NCBI RefSeq assembly: GCF_015910535.1
Contig: NZ_JACBJG010000002.1
Coordinates: 62,001-126,000, forward strand
Direction of reading: 5' to 3'
From: Saccharomonospora sp. NB11
Lineage (GTDB): Bacteria > Actinomycetota > Actinomycetes > Mycobacteriales > Pseudonocardiaceae
DNA length: 64,000 bases
The translations under genes and the position numbers were made by a program. The notes under the pieces are model-generated. The model had not been told where the DNA came from. It ran no database searches and was given only the letters and a program-made list of their open reading frames with translations. Every line of letters starts with the position of its first letter. Position 1 is the first letter of the stretch. This document shows positions 27,065 to 39,426 of the stretch, one piece after another.

Positions 27065-27832
27065 TCACTGACCGGTGGCGTGGAAGCCGCCGTCGACCAT
27101 CACCATCGAACCCGTGGTGGCGGGCAGCCAGTCGGACAGCAGAGCGCAGATGCTCTTCGCGACCGGAGTCGGGTCGGTGGTGTCCCACCCGAGCGGCGCG
27201 CGGCTGTCCCAACCGTCCTCCAGCTCGGTGAAGCCGGGAATCGACTTGGCGGCCATCGTCTTCACCGGACCCGCCGAGATCAGGTTCACGCGGATGCCGT
27301 GCTCACCGAGGTCGCGGGCGAGGTAGCGGTTGACCGACTCCAGCGCCGCCTTCGCCACGCCCATCCAGTTGTAGGCGGGCCAGGCCACCCGGGCGTCGAA
27401 GTCCATGCCGACGATCGAGGAACCACGGCCCAGCAGCGGCAGCACCGCGGCGGCGAGCGACTTGTAGGAGTAGGCCGAGATCTGGACCGCGGTGGTCACG
27501 TCCTCGACGGGCGCGTCCATGAACGGTGCACCGAGGCAGGTCGCCGGCGCGAAGGCGATCGAGTGCAGGACCCCGTCGAGGCCGTCCACGTGCTCCCGCA
27601 CCCGGTCGGCGAGCGTGTTCAGGTGCTCCGCGTTCTGCACGTCCAGCTCCAGCACCGGCGCGGGCTCGGGGAGTCGCTTGGCGATGCGCTCCACCAGGGA
27701 CATCCGGCCGTAACCGGTGAGCACCACCTGCGCGCCCTGTTCCTGGGCCACCTTGGCGGCGTGGAACGCGATCGACCTGTCGGTGATCACTCCCGTGATC
27801 AGCAGCCTCTTGCCTTCGAGCAGTCCGGACAC
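27065..27832 (-). CDS. inhA: NADH-dependent enoyl-ACP reductase, InhA/FabI type
   Basis: 255 aa. Reduces trans-2-enoyl-ACP in fatty acid elongation. It has an N-terminal [16 protein letters not shown] nucleotide-binding turn typical of FabI/InhA rather than the GxxxGxG of other SDRs, and the YxxxxxxK-type catalytic region [14 protein letters not shown] 27832. It is downstream of fabG by 93 bp and upstream of hemH, the mabA-inhA-hemZ arrangement. Whether it elongates very long chains depends on whether the organism makes mycolic acids; Pseudonocardiaceae do not, so a general FabI role is inferred. Confidence 0.93.
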   Translation of the reverse strand: MSGLLEGKRLLITGVITDRSIAFHAAKVAQEQGAQVVLTGYGRMSLVERIAKRLPEPAPVLELDVQNAEHLNTLADRVREHVDGLDGVLHSIAFAPATCLGAPFMDAPVEDVTTAVQISAYSYKSLAAAVLPLLGRGSSIVGMDFDARVAWPAYNWMGVAKAALESVNRYLARDLGEHGIRVNLISAGPVKTMAAKSIPGFTELEDGWDSRAPLGWDTTDPTPVAKSICALLSDWLPATTGSMVMVDGGFHATGQ

Positions 27833-27875
27833 AGCAGTCCTCCAGTTCGGGGGTGTAGGGGAGTTCGAGACGACG

Positions 27876-28675
<800 letters not shown>

Positions 28676-28776
28676 TTAGCCGTTGCGCCGCAGCCCACTG
28701 CGGCAGGGATCACTACCGACGAGTACGGGTGGCCCCCGCGCGGCACCCGGAGGGTGGCCACGACACAATCGGGCTC

Positions 28777-29253
28777 GTGTTCCGGATCGTGTTCTTCCAC
28801 CCCGAGATCCCAGGCAACACCGGAAACGCGATCCGGCTGGCCGCCAATACCGGGTGCGAGCTGCATTTGATCGAGCCGCTCGGCTTCTCATTGGAGGACC
28901 GCTACCTCCGCCGTGCCGGTCTCGACTACCACGACCTCGCCCCCGTGCGGGTCCACCGCGACCTCGCCGCGGCCTGGGAGGCGTTGCAGCCCGACCACGT
29001 CTACGCGTTCTCCACGCGCGCGCGGCGCAAGCACACCGACGTGGCCTACGCCGAGGGCGACGTGCTCCTCTTCGGCCCCGAGTCGGTGGGCTTGCCGGAC
29101 GAGGTGCTGGCCGACGAGCACATCACCGACCAGCTCCGACTGCCGATGCTGCCCACGTCACGGTCGCTGAACCTCACGAACACGGCGTCGATCGCCGTCT
29201 ACGAAGCCTGGCGTCAACACGACTTCCGCGGCTCCGGTGCGCCGACCTCCTGA
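28777..29253 (+). CDS. trmL: tRNA (cytidine/uridine-34-2'-O)-methyltransferase, TrmL type
   Basis: 158 aa, minimal SPOUT (TrmH-family) enzyme. Motifs ALFFHPEIPGNTGN-like (FFHPEIPGNTGNAIRLAANTG), LLFGPESVGLPDE and SRSLNLTNTASIAVYEA form the knot. It 2'-O-methylates the wobble base of certain tRNAs. GTG 28777 lies seven bases after CACAAT (28764-28769), a plausible leaderless start. It is divergent from fabG and convergent with the VWA gene, as Rv1482c-type genes lie next to this block in mycobacteria. Confidence 0.85.
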   Translation: MFRIVFFHPEIPGNTGNAIRLAANTGCELHLIEPLGFSLEDRYLRRAGLDYHDLAPVRVHRDLAAAWEALQPDHVYAFSTRARRKHTDVAYAEGDVLLFGPESVGLPDEVLADEHITDQLRLPMLPTSRSLNLTNTASIAVYEAWRQHDFRGSGAPTS

Positions 29254-29270
29254 CGCACCCGGCGCACCCG

Positions 29271-30251
29271 CTACGGGAGGCGCTGGCCGATCAACAGCGA
29301 GCTCGCCGCAGCCGCGACCAACGCGATCGTGCCGAGCGCGACCCACGGCCTGCTCGCGTCGACCTCCTTGGTCTCGTAGCCGATCTGCTCGCCGAGGTCG
29401 TCGTAGACCTTCTTGAGCTCCTCGGCCGTGGCGGCCTTGTAGAAGTCCCCGCCGGACAGTCGGGCGATCTCCTTCATCGACGTGTCGTCCACCTCGACGG
29501 GCACCCGCTTGCCCTCGATCTCCACGCTGCCGTACGACGTGCCGAACGAGATCGTCGTGACGGGGATGTTCTTCTGTTTCGCCACACCGGCCGCGGTGAA
29601 CGCGCCTCGGGGCGCGTACTCGTCCTGCGGCACGGTCTGCTTGCCGTCGGTCATCAGCACGATGTGCGCGGGCGGCGGTCCCTCGGCCCCGCCCACCACG
29701 GCGGAGAAGCTCTCGATCGACTGGATCGCCGCGAAGATTCCCTCACCGGTGGCCGTGGACTGCGCCAGTTTCAAGTTCTCGATCGCGTGCACGACACCCT
29801 CGCGCTCGGTGGTGGGGGCCACGAGCACCGTCGCGGTTCCCGCGAACGAGATGAGCCCGAGGTTCACGCCCGGCGTGAGGTCCTCCGCGAACGACCGGGC
29901 CGCGTCCTGCGCCGCCCGCAGGCGGGTGGGCTGGACGTCCGTGGCCTCCATCGACAGCGAGACGTCGATGACCAGCATGACGGTCGCGCGGTTGCGGGGA
30001 ACCTTCTCCTCGGCCGTGGGACCCGCGAGCGCGAAGGTCAGCACCAGCAGCGACACCGCGAGCAGGGCGGCGGGCACGTGCCGGACGCGCCCCTGGCTGC
30101 GGGGCGCCACCCGGTCGAGCAGCTCCAGGTTGGTGAACCGCATGATGCGCTTGCGGCGCGTCCGCAACGCGAACACGTACCCCGCGACCAAGGCCGCGAG
30201 CACGAGCAGCAGCAGGAACCACCACGGGGCGGAGAAGCCGGAGACGCTCAT
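29271..30251 (-). CDS. Membrane VWA protein (BatA/Rv1481-like)
   Basis: 326 aa. Two N-terminal hydrophobic helices (about 8-30 and 60-78) flank a cytoplasmic loop, a VWA domain begins near 88 with the MIDAS motif DVSLS (96-100) and later TDGKQT, and a C-terminal helix (about 305-323) closes it. ATG 30251 overlaps the stop of the DUF58 gene (ATGA), so translation is coupled. With moxR and DUF58 it forms the standard MoxR-DUF58-VWA module, thought to assemble or activate envelope proteins. M. tuberculosis Rv1479-Rv1481 is the same module. Confidence 0.9.
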   Translation of the reverse strand: MSVSGFSAPWWFLLLLVLAALVAGYVFALRTRRKRIMRFTNLELLDRVAPRSQGRVRHVPAALLAVSLLVLTFALAGPTAEEKVPRNRATVMLVIDVSLSMEATDVQPTRLRAAQDAARSFAEDLTPGVNLGLISFAGTATVLVAPTTEREGVVHAIENLKLAQSTATGEGIFAAIQSIESFSAVVGGAEGPPPAHIVLMTDGKQTVPQDEYAPRGAFTAAGVAKQKNIPVTTISFGTSYGSVEIEGKRVPVEVDDTSMKEIARLSGGDFYKAATAEELKKVYDDLGEQIGYETKEVDASRPWVALGTIALVAAAASSLLIGQRLP

Positions 30252-31198
30252 GAGGCCGCCCCCGACCAACCACGCTTGCGGCCCACGACGAACCGGACGA
30301 CGTCGGCGATCCAGTCGGAGTCCGTCCTCAGCACGAGATGTCCGGCTCCCGCCTTGCGGATCGCGCGGGCGACCTCGCGCCGATGCGCCTCGGCCGCGGC
30401 CGCGAACTCCTTGCGCAGCAGGGCCGACGTCCGCACCTCGCGTTGCTTGCCGGTCTCGGGGTCGGCGAGGACCACCGAGCCCACCTCCGGCAGGTCGACG
30501 TCGCGAGGGTCGAGCACCTCGACGGCCAGCAGTTCGTGCCTCGCCGACAGGGCCCGCAGCGGGCGCTCCCAGGTCAGCGGACCGAGGAAGTCCGACACGA
30601 CGACCGCGAGGCCCCGGCGTCGCGGCGGCCTGCGCAGCTTGTCCACGAGCGTGGCGAGGTCACCGCGCGTTCCCTCCTCGGCGCGCGGCAGCGTCGCGAC
30701 CCGGCGCACGAGGTCGCGGGCGTGGCCGAGCCCGCCCCGGGGCGGGATGCGGACGGTCTCGTCGCCGTTGGACAGCAACGCCCCGATCCGGTTGCCGCCC
30801 CCGCCGGTCAGATGCGCGACCGCTGCGGTCGCGCACACCACGAGGTCCCGCTTCTCACACGCGGCCGTGCCGAAGTCGAGGCTCGGTGAGAGGTCCGCGA
30901 CGATCCACGTCTCCAGCTCGCGGTCTGCCACCGTCTCGCGGATGTGCGGAGTGGTGGTGCGGGCCGTGACGGCCCAGTCCATGCGCCGCACGTCGTCACC
31001 GGGCTGGTAGGGACGCGCCTCCCCCGGCTCGGAACCCGGGCCGGGCACGAGGCCCAGGTGGTTGCCCTGCAGCAGTCCGTCGAGCCGCCTGCGGACGTCG
31101 AGTTCCAGCGTGCGCAGCCCGGCCTCCAGCCGGTCGCCGCGCAGAATCGGCGGCGCCCAGTCGGGCCGGTCCGCCCTGGCGTCGTGTCGCTGTGTCAT
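30248..31198 (-). CDS. DUF58 domain protein (Rv1480-like)
   Basis: 316 aa, middle gene of the moxR-DUF58-VWA operon. The family signature GxRPYQPGDDVRRMDW is clear (ARPYQPGDDVRRMDWAVTAR). The C-terminal half resembles a VWA fold without a full MIDAS. It starts 9 bp after moxR and overlaps the VWA start by 4 bp. It acts with MoxR in the cytoplasm; the client in the cell wall pathway is unknown, though the adjacent RipA-like hydrolase is a candidate by context. Confidence 0.9.
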   Translation of the reverse strand: MTQRHDARADRPDWAPPILRGDRLEAGLRTLELDVRRRLDGLLQGNHLGLVPGPGSEPGEARPYQPGDDVRRMDWAVTARTTTPHIRETVADRELETWIVADLSPSLDFGTAACEKRDLVVCATAAVAHLTGGGGNRIGALLSNGDETVRIPPRGGLGHARDLVRRVATLPRAEEGTRGDLATLVDKLRRPPRRRGLAVVVSDFLGPLTWERPLRALSARHELLAVEVLDPRDVDLPEVGSVVLADPETGKQREVRTSALLRKEFAAAAEAHRREVARAIRKAGAGHLVLRTDSDWIADVVRFVVGRKRGWSGAAS

Positions 31199-31207
31199 GG
31201 TCGCCCG

Positions 31208-32245
31208 CTACCTGCCGGGCACACCTGCCGGGACGGCGGGCCCCGCGCCCGGCGCCTGCGGACGGGCCGAGACCTGGGGCAACGGAACCGCCTGCAGGAT
31301 GCGGTTGACGATGTGGTCCAACGGCACGCCGTCGGCGAGCGCGTCGTAGGAGAGCACGAGCCGGTGCCGGAGGACGTCGGGCACGATGTCGACCACGTCC
31401 TGCGGCAGCACGTAGTCCCGGCCACGCACCAGAGCCAGCGCGCGGGCACCCGAGATGATGCCCAGGCTCGCGCGCGGCGACGCACCGTAGGACACCCACC
31501 CCGCGACGTCGGTGAGGCCGTGTTCGGCGGGCTGGCGGGTGGCGAGCACGAGGCGCACGACGTAGTCCACGAGCGCGTGGTGGACGAACACCTGGGAGGC
31601 CACGTCCTGCAAGCGCACGAGTTCGTCGGGGCTGAGCACCTGCTGCGGCTCCGGCGGGGTCACCCCCATCCGGTACACGATCTCGCGCTCCTCCTCCGCC
31701 GTCGGGTACTCGACGACGATCTTGAACAGGAACCGGTCGCGCTGGGCCTCGGGCAGCGGGTAGACGCCCTCGTTCTCGATGGGGTTCTGCGTGGCGAGGA
31801 CGAGGAACGGGTGCGGCATCGGGAAGGTCTCGCCGCCGATGGAGACGTGCCGCTCGGCCATCACCTCCAGCATCGCCGACTGCACCTTCGCGGGCGCGCG
31901 GTTGATCTCGTCGGCGAGCACGAAATTGGCGACGACCGGCCCCAGCTCGACGTCGAACTTCTCGCTCGACTGCCGGTAGATGCGGGTGCCCAGGATGTCC
32001 GCGGGCACGAGGTCCGGGGTGAATTGCACCCGGGAGAAGGACCCTCCCACCACACGGGCGAACGTCTCGACCGCGAGCGTCTTCGCGACACCGGGCACAC
32101 CTTCGAGCAACAGGTGCCCCTTGGCCAGCAGCCCCACCAACATGCGCTCGACGAGCCGGTCCTGCCCCACGATCACGCGCTTGACCTCGAACACGGTGCG
32201 CTCCAGCAACTGCGCATCCCGCGCCGGGGTGCCGGGCTCGGTCAC
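31208..32245 (-). CDS. moxR: MoxR-type AAA+ ATPase
   Basis: 345 aa. Walker A GVPGVAKT at 49-56, Walker B FVLADEINRAPAK, sensor ATQNPIENEG, typical MoxR clade. The GTG start at 32245 has a strong AGGAGG seven bases upstream. It leads the operon with DUF58 and the membrane VWA protein. In mycobacteria the equivalent gene follows the peptidoglycan hydrolases ripA/ripB; here mobA and a RipA-like gene precede it. Confidence 0.93.
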   Translation of the reverse strand: MTEPGTPARDAQLLERTVFEVKRVIVGQDRLVERMLVGLLAKGHLLLEGVPGVAKTLAVETFARVVGGSFSRVQFTPDLVPADILGTRIYRQSSEKFDVELGPVVANFVLADEINRAPAKVQSAMLEVMAERHVSIGGETFPMPHPFLVLATQNPIENEGVYPLPEAQRDRFLFKIVVEYPTAEEEREIVYRMGVTPPEPQQVLSPDELVRLQDVASQVFVHHALVDYVVRLVLATRQPAEHGLTDVAGWVSYGASPRASLGIISGARALALVRGRDYVLPQDVVDIVPDVLRHRLVLSYDALADGVPLDHIVNRILQAVPLPQVSARPQAPGAGPAVPAGVPGR

Positions 32246-32371
32246 ACCTACCTCCTCGCTGGCGACCTGTGGTGCGTGCCCCGTGACCGTACCGGTTACC
32301 GGAGTGCGTCTGATCACGACCGTGTCCCGCCCAGCAAACACCTCCGCCGGTGTGACGGCTGTGAAGCTCGA

Positions 32372-32944
32372 TCAGGGGCGCAGGTCGTCCGGGCGGTCCA
32401 CGTCGTGCGCCTCTCCCGCCAGCGCCGGGACCTCCACAATGGACGACGTCCCCAGGGTGCCACGCACCGACGCGTTCCGGGAATCGGCAGGCACGGCCGT
32501 GTACAGCGCCCGGCTGCGCCAGACACCGACGAGCCACTGACGCCGCCCGTGCTCGTCGACGAGGAGGGCCCCGTCCGCTGGGGGCGAGGACGTGTGCAGG
32601 GCGTGGCACAGTCGGGTGATCGTGGACGACGTCACCCCGGCCAGGTCGGCGGCGAGCACGGCCACGATGTCGACGTCGGCGGCGAGCACGAACAACCCGG
32701 CCGACAACGCGGCCACCGGACCCGAGCCCGCCGGGTCCTCCCGCGTCCAGCGGACGTCGTCGAACCCCGCCCGGCGAGGGCCGACGACCACGACCGGGTC
32801 GGCGTCACCGAGCGCCGTGATCACCCGGCGCAGCAGGGGGACGCCACCGACACGCAACATCGCCTTGTCCACGCCACCCATCCGGCGTGCCGCGCCGCCC
32901 GCGAGCACGACACCGGCCAGCCGCGGGGCGCGGGCGTCGCTCAC
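32372..32944 (-). CDS. mobA: MobA-like NTP transferase (molybdenum cofactor guanylyltransferase)
   Basis: 190 aa. The nucleotide-binding motif LAGGAARRMGGVDKAML near the N terminus and LAADLAG further on place it in NTP_transf_3. It would attach GMP to molybdopterin. The GTG start shares one base with the TAG stop of the NlpC/P60 gene (TAGTG), so translation is coupled although the functions are unrelated. No other moco genes are nearby, so the exact substrate remains inference. Confidence 0.8.
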   Translation of the reverse strand: MSDARAPRLAGVVLAGGAARRMGGVDKAMLRVGGVPLLRRVITALGDADPVVVVGPRRAGFDDVRWTREDPAGSGPVAALSAGLFVLAADVDIVAVLAADLAGVTSSTITRLCHALHTSSPPADGALLVDEHGRRQWLVGVWRSRALYTAVPADSRNASVRGTLGTSSIVEVPALAGEAHDVDRPDDLRP

Positions 32945-34212
32945 TACTCCACCAGTCGGGTCACGTAGGGCATCAGTCCGGCGTAGCGTACCGGCGTGAC
33001 CCGGACGGTGCCGCCGGAGTACGGGGCCTCCACCATCTGCCCGTCCCCCAGATACAGGGCGACGTGGTGGATGGTGCCGGGTCCCCAGAAGAGCAGGTCA
33101 CCACGCCTCATCTGCGACGACGGCACCTTCCGCCCCGCGTTGTACTGGTAGCCGCTGTAGTGCGGCAAGATGGTGACCGGGGCGAAGGCGTAGATCATCA
33201 AACCCGAGCAGTCGAAGCCGATCTTGCGGTAGTCGCCGTGGCTGTCGGCGACACCTCCGTCGCGGATGCCGTAGGTGGGTCCGTGGACGTTGCCGCCGCC
33301 CCAGGCGTAGGGCACCCCGACCTGGGACAGCGCGCGGGCCACCACGGTCTCCACGAGGTCGCCCGTGGCGCTCGTCCCCGCGGTCACGGCGGGCGCCGTG
33401 CTCGGAGGGCTGGTCGCCTGCACGACGCGGTCGCGTTGCGCCTCCAGGTCGCTCACGGTCTCGCGCGCTTCGGTCAACTCGGCCTCGACCCGGCGTTTCT
33501 CCTCCTCGATCGCGGCCAGCAGCTCTTCCTGTTCCTCGGCCGCCCACACCGCTTCCTCCGTCGCCGCGTCGGCGATGCTCGCCGCCCGCTCGGCCTCGGC
33601 CCGCCGCTCCCGCGCCTCCGACAGGGTCTCGCGCGCGGCCACCTCGGCGTCGGCCGCCTCGGCGAGGGCGTCCTGCAGGCGCGTGAGCGTCCCGAGATGC
33701 ACCTCGCCCACGGCGCCCAGCAGTTGCTCTCGCTGCAACAACTCCTGGGGGCTGTCGGCACCGAGGTAGGCGCCGATCGACCCGATCGTCGCGCCCTGCC
33801 GGAAACTGCCGTCGACGAAGTCGTCGAAGGCTCGGCGCGCCGAGTCACGTCGGTGCCGCGCGACGTAGGCCCGCTCTGCGGCGCGCTCCGCGGCGTGTTC
33901 GGCCCGCTCGGCGTCGCGGACCGCGCGGTCGTAGTCGACCCACGCCTTGTTCGCGGCCTCGCGCCGGCGTCCGACCTCCGCGTACAGCTCCGCCAGGTGG
34001 GCCTCCACGTCGGCGAGTTCGTCGGCGAGCCGGTCCACGTCCTCGGTCCGGCGCTCGACGTCGGCCTCCGCCGCGCGCAGGTCGGCGTCGTCCGGACTCC
34101 CCGGCGGCACCGCGGCGGCCTGACCTCCACAGAGCAGTGCCCCGAGCACGGCTACGATCAGCACGCTCCGGCGCCTCGAACCCCCACGTCGGGAAGAACA
34201 CGCACTGTGCAC
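32944..34212 (-). CDS. NlpC/P60 peptidoglycan endopeptidase (RipA-like)
   Basis: 422 aa, secreted. Signal peptide: basic N terminus then VLIVAVLGALLCGGQAAA (about 17-34). Residues 45-270 are a long coiled coil rich in Ala, Glu and Arg, which in RipA occludes the active site. The NlpC/P60 domain is at 300-422 with catalytic Cys335 (FDCSG) and His382/383. It cleaves D-Glu-mDAP stem-peptide links at septation. The GTG start at 34212 has GGAGG ten bases upstream. It heads a run with mobA, then moxR-DUF58-VWA. Confidence 0.9.
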   Translation of the reverse strand: MHSACSSRRGGSRRRSVLIVAVLGALLCGGQAAAVPPGSPDDADLRAAEADVERRTEDVDRLADELADVEAHLAELYAEVGRRREAANKAWVDYDRAVRDAERAEHAAERAAERAYVARHRRDSARRAFDDFVDGSFRQGATIGSIGAYLGADSPQELLQREQLLGAVGEVHLGTLTRLQDALAEAADAEVAARETLSEARERRAEAERAASIADAATEEAVWAAEEQEELLAAIEEEKRRVEAELTEARETVSDLEAQRDRVVQATSPPSTAPAVTAGTSATGDLVETVVARALSQVGVPYAWGGGNVHGPTYGIRDGGVADSHGDYRKIGFDCSGLMIYAFAPVTILPHYSGYQYNAGRKVPSSQMRRGDLLFWGPGTIHHVALYLGDGQMVEAPYSGGTVRVTPVRYAGLMPYVTRLVE

Positions 34213-34404
34213 AGTCGACTCACCTCCGTACTCGCACAGTGCCACGGCGTTCCCCCGACCACCACGCGCACCAGGCGAAACGGTGGTTCCTCGCTCAGGT
34301 TTCCGGCGACCGGGCGACCCCGGGTGCCCGAACCAGGTGAGTCGCGGGTCCGCGCGCGGGAGGGCCCGACGCGGGTCTCGGACAAGGGATCGAGGAGGGA
34401 TCGC

Positions 34405-34899
34405 ATGAGATCGCCGGTTTCCGGAGCGCCCGCGAGTCGCGCGGTGATCGCGTGGAGCGCGATCGCCACGGTCGGACTTCTCGTGGCCACCGTCGGCACC
34501 TTCCTGCCGTGGCTGCGCTCCGGCTCCGTGGACCGCGACAGCTACGCCACGGCGGCGCTGCTCGACCACCTGCTGAGCCTCGACCCCGCCCTGGAACTGG
34601 CGCTCCGCGCGTGGAACGGCGTCGTGATCGCCGCCAGCGGCTGCGTGATCCTGTTGGCGCTGGGCCTGTGGCGCACCGGAGCGAGCCTTGTCATCGTGAC
34701 AGCGGTCACAATCGGAACCGTGGCGGCGTTGATCACCATCCAAGGCGGCGACGTGATCGGGCTGGTCGGCATCCACGACCTCGGCCCGATGACCTCGACC
34801 GTCGGCTCGGCTCTCGCTCTCTTCGGCGGGCTCGGGCTGTTGTTCTCGGCCCGACGCAGCACGGCGGCACTCCACAGCGACCAGACCCAGGACAGGTGA
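34405..34899 (+). CDS. Small four-helix membrane protein, unknown function
   Basis: 164 aa with four hydrophobic segments at about 12-36, 72-95, 99-120 and 135-155; no known domain recognised. ATG 34405 has GAGGAGGGA five bases upstream. The next gene begins 5 bp after its stop, so the two are co-transcribed. Divergent from the RipA-like gene. In mycobacteria a small membrane protein (Rv1476) also lies between acn and ripA; similarity to it is positional only. Confidence 0.7.
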   Translation: MRSPVSGAPASRAVIAWSAIATVGLLVATVGTFLPWLRSGSVDRDSYATAALLDHLLSLDPALELALRAWNGVVIAASGCVILLALGLWRTGASLVIVTAVTIGTVAALITIQGGDVIGLVGIHDLGPMTSTVGSALALFGGLGLLFSARRSTAALHSDQTQDR

Positions 34900-34904
34900 C
34901 AGCA

Positions 34905-36326
34905 GTGACGACGCCGGAGTACGGCCACCAGCACGGCCCGCAGTTCGGCCAGCAGGGGCCCCAGCATGTCCCCGACCCGAATGCGCCCACCGGCGCACCG
35001 GCACCGTACGGCTACCCCACGAACCAGTTCCCGCAGAGCCCGTACCCGCACTCCACGCCCGTCACCCAGCCGGGCATCGTGCCCCAGCAGCCGGAACCGG
35101 AGAACAAGGGACGCAAGCGCGGGATCGTCGTGGGCCTGGTGATCGCGCTCGTCCTCGCTCTGGGAGGCGGCGCGACGTGGTGGGTGCTCTCCGAGCGCGC
35201 CTCGGTCGCCTCGGGCGCGAGCAGCCCGGAGGAGGCCGCGGAACGACTGCTCACCGCCGTGGGCAACGGAGACCTGCTCGGTGCGGCCCAGTCACTCGCC
35301 CCCGGCGAGGCGTCGGTGCTCGGTGACCAGCTCCAGGAGGCCTTCACCGAGTTCCGGCGGCTGGGAATGCTGAGCCAGGACGCCGACCCCGCCGCGTTCT
35401 CGGGCATCACCTTCACCGCCGAGAATCTGCAGTTCGACCCGGCGGCAGCCGAACGGATCAACGACCGGGTCACCGTCGCGAAACTGACCGGCGGCACGTT
35501 CACGCTCGACGCGGACCTCACCAAGCTCCCGCTCGCGCCGGAGTACCGCGACGCCCTGGTCGCCGCCGCGCAGGCGGACGGCAAGCCGACGGCCGAGAAG
35601 GCGAGTGTCGACGTCGCCACCCTGGTGAAGCAGACGGGCTCCCCGATCCGCATCGCGACCGTGAACGTCGACGGCGAGTGGTATCCGAGCCTGTTCTACA
35701 CAGTGGCCGACCTCGCGCTCGGGGACGCGGGCATGGACTGGCCGTCGACGTCCATCCCGGCTCGCGGCGCCGACTCGCCCACCGACGCCGTCCGCGACCT
35801 GGTGCAGGCGGCCCTCGACGCCGACGTCCAGCGCGTGATCGAACTGCTGCCGCCGGACGAGATGGGCGTGGCGCACGACGTGGGCCCCCTGCTGGTGCAG
35901 GCGGCGAAGCTGAAGGGCGCGAGGCCGAGCGGCGTGCGCATCCTCGACCTGCAGACCGAGAACTCCGACGTCACGGGCGGAACGTTGGCGACCATCACGG
36001 CGCTGGAGGTGGACATGCAGGGACAGGGACGATTCTCCTTCAGCAAGAACGGCGACTGCTACCGCGTCGAGATGGCAGGCCAGAGCAAGCAGCTCTGCGG
36101 TGCCGACCTCGCCGCGGCGGTGGTCGCGAACGCCGACTCTGGCACCTCGCCCGAGACGCTGGAGCGCATCACCGGAGTGCTCGCCGCGCAGGGCGTCGGC
36201 CTGGTCACCACCGAGGTCGACGGCAAGCACTACGTCAGCCCGCTGCGCACGGTCGGCGACCTCGGCATGCGCCTGTACCGGGAGCTGACCCCGGAGGACT
36301 TCAAGGCGATGCTGGAATTCAACTGA
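34905..36326 (+). CDS. Proline/glutamine-rich single-pass membrane protein with exported DUF4878-like domains
   Basis: 473 aa. Residues 1-70 are Pro/Gln/Tyr-rich and cytoplasmic, 73-95 form one membrane helix, and about 100-473 is exported. The exported part has two similar halves, the first including FTAENLQFD and the second NGDCYRVEM plus two cysteines (a possible disulfide). GTG 34905 follows the previous stop by 5 bp with AGGTG upstream. Architecture and the NGD-Cys motif match the truncated gene at 1-360. Function is unknown; the cytoplasmic tail may be a scaffold or phosphorylation target. Confidence 0.75.
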   Translation: MTTPEYGHQHGPQFGQQGPQHVPDPNAPTGAPAPYGYPTNQFPQSPYPHSTPVTQPGIVPQQPEPENKGRKRGIVVGLVIALVLALGGGATWWVLSERASVASGASSPEEAAERLLTAVGNGDLLGAAQSLAPGEASVLGDQLQEAFTEFRRLGMLSQDADPAAFSGITFTAENLQFDPAAAERINDRVTVAKLTGGTFTLDADLTKLPLAPEYRDALVAAAQADGKPTAEKASVDVATLVKQTGSPIRIATVNVDGEWYPSLFYTVADLALGDAGMDWPSTSIPARGADSPTDAVRDLVQAALDADVQRVIELLPPDEMGVAHDVGPLLVQAAKLKGARPSGVRILDLQTENSDVTGGTLATITALEVDMQGQGRFSFSKNGDCYRVEMAGQSKQLCGADLAAAVVANADSGTSPETLERITGVLAAQGVGLVTTEVDGKHYVSPLRTVGDLGMRLYRELTPEDFKAMLEFN

Positions 36327-36339
36327 CCTGACGGAGATC

Positions 36340-36372
36340 ACGGGCCCGGCACCGACGCGGTGGCGGGCCCGT
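36340..36372 (+). terminator. Strong hairpin after the membrane-protein operon
   Basis: ACGGGCCCG-g-CACCG, loop acg, CGGTG-g-CGGGCCCGT: 9 plus 5 paired bases, 13 nt after the stop at 36326 and 15 bp before the acn -35. It isolates acn transcription from the upstream operon. Confidence 0.7.
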
Positions 36373-36386
36373 CCGCTATCCTGACC

Positions 36387-36414
36387 TTGACCGGAAAAAG
36401 GACAAGCGTACGGT
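36387..36414 (+). promoter_or_regulatory. acn promoter
   Basis: TTGACC (36387-36392), 16 bp, TACGGT (36409-36414). Transcription would begin about 36421, leaving a leader of roughly 105 nt before the acn GTG. A second -10-like hexamer TATCCT lies at 36377-36382. Confidence 0.65.
36398..36413. promoter_or_regulatory. AcnR-like box overlapping the acn -10
   Basis: AAGGACAAGCGTACGG. Compared with CAGTACGTACGTACGG upstream of acnR (47390-47405) it shares AG, AC and CGTACGG in register. It resembles the C. glutamicum AcnR operator consensus as I recall it (CAGNACNNNCGTACTG). Binding here would block RNA polymerase. Confidence 0.65.
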
Positions 36415-36459
36415 TTAGTGGGCAGGGCTGGAGGAAGCTCATCGCCGCGGGCGCTGCGG

Positions 36460-36522
36460 ATGTCTCGGGGGTGGGTGACACTCGACCTGCTCCTACCCGA
36501 ACAACCGCCGCCACTGGAGTGA
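36460..36522 (+). promoter_or_regulatory. Candidate 20-codon upstream ORF in the acn leader
   Basis: ATG at 36460, TGA at 36520-36522, ending two bases before the acn GTG and containing the acn ribosome site GGAG near its end. It has no clear ribosome site of its own, so translation is uncertain; if translated it would couple to acn. Confidence 0.25.
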
Positions 36523-36524
36523 AC

Positions 36525-39350
<2,826 letters not shown>

Positions 39351-39367
39351 TCCGCGGATCTGGTCGA

Positions 39368-39405
39368 CACGGCGGCCCATCACCTTCGGGTGGTGGGCCG
39401 CCGTG
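39368..39405 (+). terminator. acn terminator with TTCG loop
   Basis: CACGGCGGCCCATCACC, TTCG, GGTGGTGGGCCGCCGTG: 17-bp stem with one G-T pair, 17 nt after the acn stop and upstream of the TSUP start at 39427. Confidence 0.85.
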
Positions 39406-39426
39406 CTGTCGAGAGGAGAGTTTCCC

